From VRUE01 sp963699225 (lineage in GTDB: Bacteria; Actinomycetota; Thermoleophilia; Solirubrobacterales; 70-9): 64,000 nucleotides of DNA. The DNA lies in NCBI GenBank assembly GCA_963699225.1, contig OY969423.1, positions 2,418,001 to 2,482,000 of the forward strand, in the 5' to 3' direction. Numbering within the stretch: the first letter of the stretch is position 1; every line of letters starts with the position of its first letter. A program made the translations under genes and the position numbers. Positions 15,793 through 23,932 of this stretch are shown one piece after another. Below the pieces are notes generated by a model. The model saw only the letters and a list, made by a program, of their open reading frames with translations, ran no database searches and was not told the DNA's origin.

Positions 15793-16973
15793 TCCGCCGG
15801 GAGTTGGACCGGCCCAACGGGATGCTGCCGGGATCGTTGGAGCAGCCGCGCGAGGGCCAGACCGAAGCGGGCCAGCGCGCTGAGTCCATAGGCGAGAGGG
15901 GAGGCGACCGGTGCGTCGCCGTCCTTTTCCGCTCGTTCCCGAATCACCTCGCGTGGGGGGAAGACCTGGCGGCGGACGAACGCACCCAGCCCGCCCGGCG
16001 GGGTCAGCAGGCCGTCGATCAGGCCGATCTCGGCGAAGAGCTGCTCTCTGCTGCGGTAGACGGGTTCCCTGGTGGCGAGCCGGACGGCGATTCGCTGGCG
16101 GGACCTGAGCTCGCTCCGACTCAGCGATCCCGGCAGGCCGACCGCCGACCTCGCCCTTGCCAGCGCGGCAGTCAGGGCCGGGGCGAGCTCCGGGTAGGCG
16201 GCGCTCGTCTCGTCGAGGGCGCCGTCCCGCACCTCGGTTCCGAAGCGGTCCCACCAGGCGCCGAGATCGCACGCCTGCCTCAATCCCGTGAAGCCGTCGC
16301 GCGCGTAGTAGAGGAGCAGCGCGGCCAGCTCGTCCCCTGTGGCCGGGCGCCAGTCGTTGGGGCTCTCGGGGCCTGGCGGCAGAAGGCGCTCGCGGGCGAA
16401 GTGGCGCTCGTACCAGTGGATCCGCCAGTGCAGCTCCAGCGGCGGCAGTTCGCCGCCCTTGTGGGTGAGCGAGAAGTGGAGGAGGGGGAGGCCATCGGCC
16501 ATCGGGCGGTCGATCGGCCCCTCGTATCCCAGCCCTCGCGCTACCTCCACGGCGCGGTGGAGGTCCTCCGCTGGGACCAACAGGTCGACGTCGCTGGATG
16601 GACGCCGTCCCGGCGCGCCGTAGATCGCCCCGCCCAGTAGCGGCCCCTTCAGCGCCGCCGCGCGGATTCCGGCAGCGGAGAGCGCGTCCATGGCCAGGCC
16701 GCCGGCCAGTTGCAGGAGCACCTCCTGGTGGCGCCCGCGCTCGAGCGCGGCGGCAAGCACGGTTTTGAACTCATCACTTGCCTGATCTCCGCTGATCGCG
16801 AGGATTTGCGGCCCGAGCATCGTCAGCGCCCGGACGCCCTGGAGCAACTGGGTGAGTGCCGACCAGTCGACTACTCCGGCGAGCCGTTCGAGACGCTCGC
16901 CTTCGGCCTCTCTGCGGGCTCGCGTGGCGGCGCTGAGCCGCGCCAGCTCGCGCTCGGCGGCGAGACCGCTCAT
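15759..16973 (-). CDS. nucleotidyltransferase family protein (NTP_transf_5-like)
   Basis: A 404-residue protein with the minimal nucleotidyltransferase signature AALKGPLLGGAIYGAPGRRP followed by SSDVDLLV (DxD metal ligands), about residues 119-146. A mainly helical C-terminal region follows. Members are frequent in lasso-peptide clusters and in polysaccharide loci next to HPr-kinase-like and asparagine-synthetase-like genes, but their reaction is poorly known. Here it heads a minus-strand unit: its stop overlaps the start of the secreted protein gene at 18001 by ATGA order (stop of that gene at 16970-16972 overlaps this ATG). It could act on the lasso peptide made upstream or on a glycan. Confidence 0.8.
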   Translation of the reverse strand: MSGLAAERELARLSAATRARREAEGERLERLAGVVDWSALTQLLQGVRALTMLGPQILAISGDQASDEFKTVLAAALERGRHQEVLLQLAGGLAMDALSAAGIRAAALKGPLLGGAIYGAPGRRPSSDVDLLVPAEDLHRAVEVARGLGYEGPIDRPMADGLPLLHFSLTHKGGELPPLELHWRIHWYERHFARERLLPPGPESPNDWRPATGDELAALLLYYARDGFTGLRQACDLGAWWDRFGTEVRDGALDETSAAYPELAPALTAALARARSAVGLPGSLSRSELRSRQRIAVRLATREPVYRSREQLFAEIGLIDGLLTPPGGLGAFVRRQVFPPREVIRERAEKDGDAPVASPLAYGLSALARFGLALARLLQRSRQHPVGPVQLPADQAEAPSPAGT

Positions 16974-18001
16974 CCGTGCAGCCTCATCTTCAGTAGCCGC
17001 AGCCGGCCCCAGGGAAAGTGGGCGAGCAGTTCGATTGGCGAGTGCCCCCGGTAGTAGCCGCTCGGCCCTCCGTAGGGGTCACTCCCGGTGGGGGTGGGGT
17101 CCTGGGCGTAGAAGGTCACGTCGGCGGCGCGGTCGCGGACGAAGATCCCGTAGCGCTGGGCGGCTTCGGCGACGATCCGGGTTAGCCAGGGGAGATGCAG
17201 GGAAGCCAGGTCGAGGCGCGGGTCAAGTCGCAGGTGGGCGCCCTCGGGCAGCGCCAGCGGGCTGGGGGAGTTGCCGTCGCTGCGGCGGGCGGGCGAGGCG
17301 TAGGTGCCAGCGCGGACCTCGGGCAGCGAGATCGCCAGGGCGTGGTTGATCTCGCCGGCCTCGAGGTCTTCGAGCGTGATCAGGCCACCGGCGATCGAGA
17401 GCGAGGAGGCCGAGGCTCCCCACCAAGGCTGCGATCCCGGCCAGGCGTGATGGTTGTAGACGCCGGGGTCGGCGGAGACGTCCCGCATCGCGCCTCCCCA
17501 GCTCGCCCGCCAGCCGCCGCCTTCGCGCCGCAGCTGGAAGAACTCCCAGAGGCGATCGGAGTGGGGCTGCCAGACGACCAGGTGCCCGTCCGATCCGGCA
17601 GCGGGCCGGGTGCCGGCCGGCAGCGGCACCGCGTGCCAGGCAGCGCGCAGGGCCCGCTCGCCGGGGTGGCCGACGAGCTCGACAGGGACGGTCGGCTGAT
17701 CGGCCGGCACCCGGTAGACCGGCACGCCGTAGGGGCTGGTGGTGATGAAGGGCCCGTTCCCAGCCGCCACCTCGCCGGCGGCCTCCGCGGCAAGGGCGGC
17801 GACCAGCTTCGCTGAGCTTGGATCCACCGGTGCATCGGCGGCAACCGGCTCGTTCCAGAAGCTGTGCTTGGAGAAGAAGCGAAAGTGGGAGGTCCTCGAA
17901 GCTGTGCCTGTGTCTTTGGTGGCCGCAGAGGTTGCGCTCCCGCAGCCCAGGATCGCCGCGCAGAGAAGCAGCAGGGGCCCGGTGCGGAGCAGGCGGCTCA
18001 C
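16970..18001 (-). CDS. exported protein, paralogue A (uncharacterised family)
   Basis: A 343-residue protein starting by GTGA overlap with the ligase gene. The first ~20 residues are a signal sequence ending in a possible lipobox (LLLLCAAILGC), so it may be a lipoprotein. The mature part starts HFRFFSKHSFWNEPVAADAP and contains the conserved blocks GVPVYRVPADQPTVPVEL, LVVWQPHSDRLWEFFQL, SSLSIAGGLITLEDLEAGEI, NHALAISLPEVRAGTY, EGAHLRLDPRLDL, and QRYGIFVRDRAADVTFYAQD. The same blocks occur in the protein at 20433-21479. I do not recognise the family. Conserved His, Asp, Glu and Trp suggest a carbohydrate-handling or hydrolytic surface protein, but this is unproven. Confidence 0.75.
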   Translation of the reverse strand: MSRLLRTGPLLLLCAAILGCGSATSAATKDTGTASRTSHFRFFSKHSFWNEPVAADAPVDPSSAKLVAALAAEAAGEVAAGNGPFITTSPYGVPVYRVPADQPTVPVELVGHPGERALRAAWHAVPLPAGTRPAAGSDGHLVVWQPHSDRLWEFFQLRREGGGWRASWGGAMRDVSADPGVYNHHAWPGSQPWWGASASSLSIAGGLITLEDLEAGEINHALAISLPEVRAGTYASPARRSDGNSPSPLALPEGAHLRLDPRLDLASLHLPWLTRIVAEAAQRYGIFVRDRAADVTFYAQDPTPTGSDPYGGPSGYYRGHSPIELLAHFPWGRLRLLKMRLHG

Positions 18002-19458
18002 GCGCTCGCGGGCAGTGCGTTCCCGGCTCGTCTCGCCCCGGCCAGCGCTACGCCCGCCCAGGTCAGCACGATCACGAAGGCAAACGGCGGTTCGTGCGGG
18101 TTGACCGCGATCACCGCGAGCACGAAGACGGCGACGGCGATCAGGCCGAGCTTCCACGGCCGCAGCTCCGTTGGCCCGCGGGTAAAGATGCCCTCGCCGA
18201 TCGCCCAGAGGAACGAGGCCAGCCAGAGGGTGGCGCCGATTAGGCCGAGTTCGACCGCGTAAGAGAGGTAGGCGCTGTGCAGCGGCTGCGGCGTCTGCGG
18301 TTCGCCGATCGCAATCCCCGGCACGTAGCCGGTCTGCGGGTAGGTGAAGGACTGGCGGAAGTAGTCGTGGCTCTCGGCCGGGTAGCGATTCCAGCCGAAG
18401 CCGAGCAAGGGCCTGGTCTCCAGCATCCGCGTCCCCGCCGCGATCTGGTTTTCGCGATCCCAGATGCTGCGTTCGTCTCCGGCCCGTTCGGAAGTGCTGT
18501 TGGAGAGGGTCGAGGAGAGCGCCAGGGTGCCGCCGAGGACGATCGCGGCGGCGAGGAAGCCCGGCACGAGCCAGCGGCGGCCCGCCCGGGTCGCCAGCGC
18601 TACCGCCACGGTGGCGAGGATCGCCGCCAGCCAGACGCCGCGCTCGAGCGTGAGGAAGCAGCCAGCGAGCGAGGCCAGACCCGCCGCTGCTGCCAACCAG
18701 CGCTTGCGCTGGCCGCGCCAGAGGTTGAAGGCGATCGCCGCCGCGACGGCGCAGACGTAGGTGGCGCAGCCCTCGGCGACGGCGGCGCGGAACGGTCCGC
18801 CGGCGCGCAGCACCCCCGGGGTCGAGGCGTCGCCTTCGACGATGTAGTGCGGGAAGACCAGGCCGTGCGGCCCGAGGATCTCGAAGATCGCGGTGACCCC
18901 GAGGTAGGCCCCGAGGCCGAGCAGTGTGATCAGCAGCAGTTCCCGCTCGCGAGCGCCAGCGAAGACGGCAGGGGCGACCAGGAAAAGCAGGAAGGGCATC
19001 ACGCCGAGCGTGTCCCAGAGCGCCAGGAAGCCCTTTTCGGTGGTCAGCGTGTGCGCCGCCGCGGCCGATCCGACCGCGTAGATGATCGTCAGCGCCATCA
19101 GCAGGTGCACGTTGCGCAACTGCAGGCGCGGCATGTGGACGGTCCCGGGGGCGCGGAACAGGCATTGGCAGATCACCAAGACGGCGAGGAGTCGGTTGAG
19201 GGGAATGTTGCCCAGGCCGATCTCCGACCACGCTCCCGAGAAGACCGAGAGAGCGAGCGCGCCGCACATCGTCACCGCCGGGTGGAGCTCCCAGAGGTAG
19301 CGGACCGCGAGCACCGCGGCCGCGATCAGGACGGGCATGATCAGCGCCCAGTGCCCTTCGAGTTTTTCCGGGAAGAGCTTCCAGGTGAGCAGCAGGGCAA
19401 AGAAGCCGAGCAGCGGCCAGGCGTACTGCGGCGGGCGCCAGACCGCGTGCGTCTCCAT
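17998..19458 (-). CDS. O-antigen ligase/polymerase family membrane protein (Wzy-like)
   Basis: A 486-residue protein with ten or more transmembrane segments (WPLLGFFALLLTWKLF near residue 14 onward). The large periplasmic loop region carries FLTLERGVWLAAILATVAVA (the conserved R of the Wzy_C domain), LLGFGWNRYPAESHDYFRQS and PLHSAYLSYAVELGLIGATL. These are features of Wzy polymerases and WaaL ligases, which cannot be told apart by sequence alone. In this locus, with a flippase and Wzz-like protein, repeat-unit polymerisation is the natural role. Its ATG overlaps the Wzz-like stop. Confidence 0.88.
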   Translation of the reverse strand: METHAVWRPPQYAWPLLGFFALLLTWKLFPEKLEGHWALIMPVLIAAAVLAVRYLWELHPAVTMCGALALSVFSGAWSEIGLGNIPLNRLLAVLVICQCLFRAPGTVHMPRLQLRNVHLLMALTIIYAVGSAAAAHTLTTEKGFLALWDTLGVMPFLLFLVAPAVFAGARERELLLITLLGLGAYLGVTAIFEILGPHGLVFPHYIVEGDASTPGVLRAGGPFRAAVAEGCATYVCAVAAAIAFNLWRGQRKRWLAAAAGLASLAGCFLTLERGVWLAAILATVAVALATRAGRRWLVPGFLAAAIVLGGTLALSSTLSNSTSERAGDERSIWDRENQIAAGTRMLETRPLLGFGWNRYPAESHDYFRQSFTYPQTGYVPGIAIGEPQTPQPLHSAYLSYAVELGLIGATLWLASFLWAIGEGIFTRGPTELRPWKLGLIAVAVFVLAVIAVNPHEPPFAFVIVLTWAGVALAGARRAGNALPASA

Positions 19459-20375
19459 CAGCTCGCGGTGGGGCGCGGCCTCAGTCCGTTGGGCGGCAGT
19501 TGACCGGGGGAGTCGTGCCCTCTTCTGTCCCGCAGGACCGCGACCCCGCAGCCGGCAAGGAGCCCGAGCAGCAGGCCGAGGAAGCCGTAGAGCTGGATCA
19601 TCGAGTGGCGATTGCTAGTCGCACTCGTCGCTCCCGCCAGCAGCGAGATGAAGCCTTCCCGGGGAGGCTGGCTGCCGACCGTCGCCACGTAGGCGGTGGC
19701 GATCGCTTTCAACTTGATTTTCGCGGCGCTCTGCTCGGCCTGCGCCTGTAGGTCCCCGCCGCTGGCCGCGGCCGCGGCTTCGCTCAGCTCCAGCGAGGCG
19801 CGCCGGTAGGCCGCGAGCAGCGAGGCGGCCTCGGGGTTGGCGCTGTTGCTGTGGTTCTCGTAGGTGATCACGCCGGCGGCGGCGACGTTGGCGAGGCGCT
19901 TGGCCTCGGCGGCGGAGGGACCGGTCGCCAGCACCCGGAAGGCGGGGCTGAGCGGGATCGGCTCGGCGGAGAGGCGGCCGCTCGCCTTCCTTTTCGCGAT
20001 GTGGAGCTTGCGTTCGACCGTCGCCAGCACCGGCGCCGCGGCGATCGCGCGGCTGAAGGCGGTGGCCAGCGAGCTCGAGGACTGCGTGTAGCTGGCGAAT
20101 CCGGGCGAGTTCGGGTTCACCTGGCCGACCTGCAGCGTCGCGGCGGCTTCGTAGGTGGCCGGGCGGACGAGGCCCAGAGCAGCGCCGGCGAGCAGGCCGA
20201 GGACGGCGAAGATCGCGATCAGCTTCTTGTGGCGCCTGAGCGCGCCGAAGGCAAGGCCTTCCGGCGGGTCGAAGACGCCGCGGACCAGCGGCGGCGAGTC
20301 GTTAGTGGGCGGCGGCGTGAATGCCGGGGGCTCAGCGGTCCTCATGGGTTCCTTGGCTGCCTTCCTGTATCGCAT
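19458..20375 (-). CDS. Wzz-like polysaccharide chain-length/co-polymerase protein
   Basis: A 305-residue protein with two transmembrane segments (LIAIFAVLGLLAGAALGLV near residue 52 and LYGFLGLLLGLLAGCGVAVL near 265) flanking a ~190-residue extracytoplasmic domain with coiled-coil-like stretches (ASLLAAYRRASLELSEAAAA). This topology defines the Wzz/BY-kinase adaptor family. No kinase domain is fused. It directly precedes, with ATGA overlap, the Wzy-like gene it would regulate. Alternative start at Met11 (20345). Confidence 0.82.
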   Translation of the reverse strand: MRYRKAAKEPMRTAEPPAFTPPPTNDSPPLVRGVFDPPEGLAFGALRRHKKLIAIFAVLGLLAGAALGLVRPATYEAAATLQVGQVNPNSPGFASYTQSSSSLATAFSRAIAAAPVLATVERKLHIAKRKASGRLSAEPIPLSPAFRVLATGPSAAEAKRLANVAAAGVITYENHSNSANPEAASLLAAYRRASLELSEAAAAASGGDLQAQAEQSAAKIKLKAIATAYVATVGSQPPREGFISLLAGATSATSNRHSMIQLYGFLGLLLGLLAGCGVAVLRDRRGHDSPGQLPPNGLRPRPTAS

Positions 20376-20432
20376 TTCGCCGCCGTGAACGGAATATGTC
20401 GGCCCAAACTTGCGCCCCGATTGCGCTGGTCC

Positions 20433-21479
20433 CTACCCCCTGTTGGTCAGTTGCATCTGCAGCAGCTGCAGGTGCGTCCAGGGGAAGGCGGAGAGCAGCC
20501 GCGCCGGGTAGGTGCCTTCGAAGAACCCATTCGGGCCGGCGTACGGATCGCCCCCCGTAGTCACCGGGTCCTGCGCGTAGAAGGTCACGTTCCCCGCGAT
20601 GTCACGGACGAAGATCCCGTAGCGCTTGGCGGCGCGGGCGATCATCAGGGTTAGCGGCGGCAGGTGCAGCTTCCAGAGTTCGAGGCTGGGGTCGAGCCGC
20701 AGGTGGGCTCCCTCGGGCAGGGCCATCGGGTTGGGGGAGTCGCCGTCCGTCCGTTCGGCTGGGGCCGCGTAGACGCCGGCCCGCACCTTGGGCAGGCCGA
20801 TCGCGAGGGCGTGGTTGATTTCCCCTTTGCGCAGGTCTTCGAGCGTGATCAGGCCGCCGGCGATCGAGAGCGAGGAGGCCGAGCCGCCCCAGGACCCGTT
20901 CGCTCCCGGCCAGGCGGCTCCCCCGTAGACACCGAAGTTGGAGGAGGCGCTCTGCATCGCGCCGCCCCAGCCGGCCTGCCAGCCACCGGTGCCGTCGACC
21001 AGATGCCAGAACTCCCAGAGGCGGTCGGAGCTCGGCTGCCAGACGACGAGGTGGTGATCCTTGCCTGGCGCGGGCTGGGCCGTGGGCGGCAATGGCACCG
21101 CGCTCCAGGCGGAGCTCAGCGCCGGCACCGTGTAGGTGCTGAGGAGCTGCACCGGCACTGTCGGCTGGCCGGCCGGGACGGTGTAGACCGGCACGCTGTT
21201 GGAGGTTGTACCGATCGAGGGGCCCTGGTCGGTTTCCAGCTCGCGCTGGACTTCGCGCGAGAGCGCGGCGACGAATTCGCCGGAGGAGGCGTTCAGCGGC
21301 GCCGTCTTCGGCAGCTGCTGGTTCCAGGGACTGCCGGGGGCGAAGAAGCGAAACGGGGCTTCGGGACTGGAAGCCGCAGCCGCTGTGCCTATTCCAACCG
21401 TCGCCAGGGTCGCCAACGTCGCCAGCACAGTGACCAGCGGCCGGAGGAGGGCGGAGGCCCGGAGGCGGGTGGGCGGCAT
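20433..21479 (-). CDS. exported protein, paralogue B (uncharacterised family)
   Basis: A 348-residue protein with a Sec signal peptide (RPLVTVLATLATLATVGIG, cleavage near AAAA-SS). Its mature part follows the paralogue at 16970-18001 block for block: FRFFAPGSPWNQQLPKTAPL, SVPVYTVPAGQPTVPVQL, LVVWQPSSDRLWEFWHL, SSLSIAGGLITLEDLRKGEI, NHALAIGLPKVRAGVY, EGAHLRLDPSLEL, KRYGIFVRDIAGNVTFYAQD. Unlike paralogue A it lacks a lipobox, so it is probably released or wall-bound. It lies 57 nt upstream of the Wzz-like gene on the same strand. Function unknown; association with polymer export or trimming is inference. Confidence 0.75.
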   Translation of the reverse strand: MPPTRLRASALLRPLVTVLATLATLATVGIGTAAAASSPEAPFRFFAPGSPWNQQLPKTAPLNASSGEFVAALSREVQRELETDQGPSIGTTSNSVPVYTVPAGQPTVPVQLLSTYTVPALSSAWSAVPLPPTAQPAPGKDHHLVVWQPSSDRLWEFWHLVDGTGGWQAGWGGAMQSASSNFGVYGGAAWPGANGSWGGSASSLSIAGGLITLEDLRKGEINHALAIGLPKVRAGVYAAPAERTDGDSPNPMALPEGAHLRLDPSLELWKLHLPPLTLMIARAAKRYGIFVRDIAGNVTFYAQDPVTTGGDPYAGPNGFFEGTYPARLLSAFPWTHLQLLQMQLTNRG

Positions 21480-21524
21480 TTCGCTTCTAGTCGACAGATC
21501 CAGGGCCCGTCTTGATGCCCGATT

Positions 21525-22490
21525 TCAGGTACTCAGCAGGGTGCGGATCACGTTCGGCATGCCGAGGCGCCGATTGCGAGTGCGAACGCGCACCGGCTCC
21601 TGGGCGACCCCCCTTGCCGCCTGCCAGAGGTCGGTCGCGAGCCCATCGCGGCTGTTCGGCAGCGCGTTCAGTTCCGCGGTTAGTTGCGCGAGGTCGTAGC
21701 CCATCGTGGCCAGGCGCTGCTCGCCGAGAAACCGTAGGTAGCGCCGGCACCACTCGCGCCGCACCGGGTTGGCGAGGGTGGCCCGCCACTTCTCCTGGGG
21801 ATCGGAGCTGAGCGAGCGGTAGGCCCTGCGCCCGGTCGGGTCTCCCATCCGGCCCTCGAGCTCGACCTCGGCGAAGCCGGTGAGGGCCGCCTCGTCGAAC
21901 TCGATCTCCAGGTAGCGCATCAGCGCGGTCCAGGTCTCGCGATCGCCCGAGACCGCGTCCTCGAAGCGGACCGCATGCGAGCGCGAGCGGTGCGCCTGGC
22001 GGGCGGCGAGGAGGCGGGGCATGCCGACGAAGAGGTCGGCGGTCATGAAGGTCGGGCGCCACGGCCCCCAGGTCTCGATCATCGAGGCGATCACGCTGAG
22101 CGGGTTGCGCCAGAGGAAGACGAACTTTCCCTCGGGGAAGATCCGCATGATCTCCTCCGCCACCAGGCAGTAGGGAGGGCTCTTGTCGACGAAATGGGTC
22201 GCGCCCTCCTCGCCGGCGAGCCCGTAAAGGTTGAGCGCGAACTCGCGAATCCCCTCCAGGTAGTCGGCTTCGCCCCGCGGCAACCGTGCCGAGAAGTCCT
22301 CGACCGCGGTGGCGAGCAGGTGCTGGAAGTACTCGGCGTCGACGCCGCTGCGGCGCAGGGAGTAGGCGTGGGGAAGGAGGATCCACGGCTCCGGGGCGGT
22401 CGCGACCCCCTCGTGGGCGGCGACGATCCGCTGCACCAGGGTCGAGCCGCTGCGCGAGACCGAGAAGATGAAGACCGGTTGGACGCCCAC
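21525..22490 (-). CDS. sulfotransferase family protein (divergent type)
   Basis: A 321-residue sulfotransferase. The PAPS loop FIFSVSRSGSTLVQRIVAAH is at residues 7-26 and the 3'-phosphate element FLWRNPLSVIASMIETW near residue 122. It is only distantly related to the two MALPTF-type copies in the window, resembling the Sulfotransfer_3 branch. It lies 23 nt downstream of the third sulfotransferase on the same strand, so they are likely co-transcribed. A different acceptor position on the same glycan is a reasonable guess. Confidence 0.85.
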   Translation of the reverse strand: MGVQPVFIFSVSRSGSTLVQRIVAAHEGVATAPEPWILLPHAYSLRRSGVDAEYFQHLLATAVEDFSARLPRGEADYLEGIREFALNLYGLAGEEGATHFVDKSPPYCLVAEEIMRIFPEGKFVFLWRNPLSVIASMIETWGPWRPTFMTADLFVGMPRLLAARQAHRSRSHAVRFEDAVSGDRETWTALMRYLEIEFDEAALTGFAEVELEGRMGDPTGRRAYRSLSSDPQEKWRATLANPVRREWCRRYLRFLGEQRLATMGYDLAQLTAELNALPNSRDGLATDLWQAARGVAQEPVRVRTRNRRLGMPNVIRTLLST

Positions 22491-22513
22491 GTGCTGCCGG
22501 CCGCGGGCCGCGC

Positions 22514-23374
22514 TCAGACGCTCCAGGTCGGGAACTTCTCGCCGGTCAGCTCGCGCAGGCGCTGTGCTTCAGCGGCGAAGTACTCCCGCAGGTGGTCGCG
22601 CATCCCGGCGTCGGGCTCGGACGTCTGCAGTGGCGGGAAGATCGTCCTTTCCACGGAGAGGCGCAGTGTACGGCGGACCCTGGGGGGGAGCCAGCGCAGG
22701 CGCGGAATCAGGTGCAGCTCGACGAAGCTGGCGAAGCCCGGCGGGTAGGTGTGGCGCTCGCTGGTCTTGAGGAATTCGTCGTCGAAGCGCTGCGAGTCGA
22801 AGCCCTCGTCGACCTCGAGGAAGGTGAAGATCCGGCGCAGGGTCGAGCGTCGATTCTTGAGCAGGTCAGCCTGGTCGATCACCATCATCCGCTCCTGCGG
22901 GAATTGGCGTAAATAGAGTTCGAGCTGGAGGCCGTAGAGGCTGGCGCAGATCGACGGCGAGCGCGGATCCGAGAGGTCGCCAAGCGCCTCCTCGAGCGTG
23001 CGCCTCTCACCCTCGGAGGCGACCATGTGGTTGTAGTGGGAGATCGTGCGCTCGACCGGATCGCGGACCACGTAGAGGAACTTTGCCTCCGGCACCTGAT
23101 TCCTGATCCTCTCGGGCACGCCTTGGCGGAGGGGGTATTCGGCATAGGGGGTCGAGGCCTCGCCGCGCACGGAGACCGCGGGATCGAAGAGCTGTTCGTA
23201 CTGATCGAGCTGGCTGATCCGCCGCTGTTCGTCCACCGGGTTGAGATGAGGGGCGAAGAAGTTCGGCTCCTTGACCGCCGACATCTGAATCTGCGGATGC
23301 TCGCTCAGGTAATTGTGAAGGCTGGTGGTGCCTGCCTTTGGAGCGCCGATGATGAAGAAGGTCGGGAGTGCCAT
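22514..23374 (-). CDS. sulfotransferase (PAPS-dependent), MALPTF-type copy 2
   Basis: A 286-residue sulfotransferase closely similar to the one at 11869-12735: start MALPTFFIIGAPKAGTTSL, then PEIQ/PQIQMSAVKE, and the 3'-phosphate element YVVRDPVERTISHYNHMV. Conserved YPSG/YPPG and the C-terminal LTGEKFPTWSV (copy 1: LTGQEFATWSI) show a recent paralogy. ATG 23374 chosen by this alignment; a GTG six codons upstream is possible. It begins the minus-strand unit that runs to the nucleotidyltransferase gene. Confidence 0.87.
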   Translation of the reverse strand: MALPTFFIIGAPKAGTTSLHNYLSEHPQIQMSAVKEPNFFAPHLNPVDEQRRISQLDQYEQLFDPAVSVRGEASTPYAEYPLRQGVPERIRNQVPEAKFLYVVRDPVERTISHYNHMVASEGERRTLEEALGDLSDPRSPSICASLYGLQLELYLRQFPQERMMVIDQADLLKNRRSTLRRIFTFLEVDEGFDSQRFDDEFLKTSERHTYPPGFASFVELHLIPRLRWLPPRVRRTLRLSVERTIFPPLQTSEPDAGMRDHLREYFAAEAQRLRELTGEKFPTWSV

Positions 23375-23421
23375 CGCTCGATCGGGCGGCACTATAGGGA
23401 TTCATCGATTCTTTGCTAGGA

Positions 23422-23484
23422 CCAGAAAAGGCGGGACTAGAAAAGTTGGAATGGGACTTGAAAGTGGTACGAAAGTAAACAGTA
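23422..23484 (+). repeat. ~65-bp direct repeat, left copy (flanks arsenic island)
   Basis: This AT-richer stretch matches 27554-27618 in the same orientation at about 57 of 65 aligned columns, including the shared 18-mer GGGACTAGAAAAGTTGGA. It lies between the sulfotransferase start and the arsC stop. Inside it GAAAAG-type boxes recur at about 15-20 nt steps. Confidence 0.8.
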
Positions 23485-23503
23485 AACAGCCGAGACAGCT
23501 GAG

Positions 23504-23932
23504 CTATCCCCGCGAATCGAATATCTGTACATCGTCAGTTGCCGCATCGAGTTCGGCGATTAGCGCTTTGACCCGCTCGCCGATCTCCTCACGAGTGGCG
23601 CGGACGGCGTCGACCGGCTGGCCCTTGGGATCAGGCAGGTCCCAATCGACGTGGCGCTTGCCGGGGAGGTAGGGGCATTTGTCACCGCAGCCCATCGTCA
23701 CCACCACATCGGCCCATTCAGCGTTCTCGGTGGTGAGTGCCTTCGGGGTGCGATCGGCTAGGTCGATGCCAAGCTCGTTCATCACCTCGACCACCTCGGG
23801 GTGGACATGCTCGCCGGGGGTGGTGCCCGCCGAGCGGGCCTCGTGCCGACCTTCCGCGGCGCGCTCGAAGAGGGCCTGGCTCATCTGCGAGCGCCCGGCA
23901 TTGTGGAGGCAGACGAAAAGTGCGTTAGCTAT
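23504..23932 (-). CDS. arsC: arsenate reductase, LMW phosphatase fold
   Basis: About 142 residues. The catalytic P-loop is ALFVCLHNAGRSQMSQALFE (C-x5-R), followed by ARSAGTTPGEHVHPEVVEVM, a second-site CGDKCPYLPGKRHVDWDLPD and a helical C-terminus. It reduces arsenate to arsenite with thioredoxin or mycothiol. No ATG, GTG or TTG stands at the natural N-terminus: the family alignment begins at an ATA codon (23932-23930), with AAGGAG 7 nt before it and overlapping the end of arsM. An ATG at 24037 would add 35 residues read through arsM in another frame. The start is therefore uncertain. Confidence 0.88.
   Translation of the reverse strand: MANALFVCLHNAGRSQMSQALFERAAEGRHEARSAGTTPGEHVHPEVVEVMNELGIDLADRTPKALTTENAEWADVVVTMGCGDKCPYLPGKRHVDWDLPDPKGQPVDAVRATREEIGERVKALIAELDAATDDVQIFDSRG

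Noticed and set aside
16970..19267. A 765-codon single gene joining the exported protein with a longer upstream part
   Set aside because: The upstream part is an out-of-frame reading of the O-antigen ligase gene; a GTGA junction and a signal peptide define the real start at 18001.
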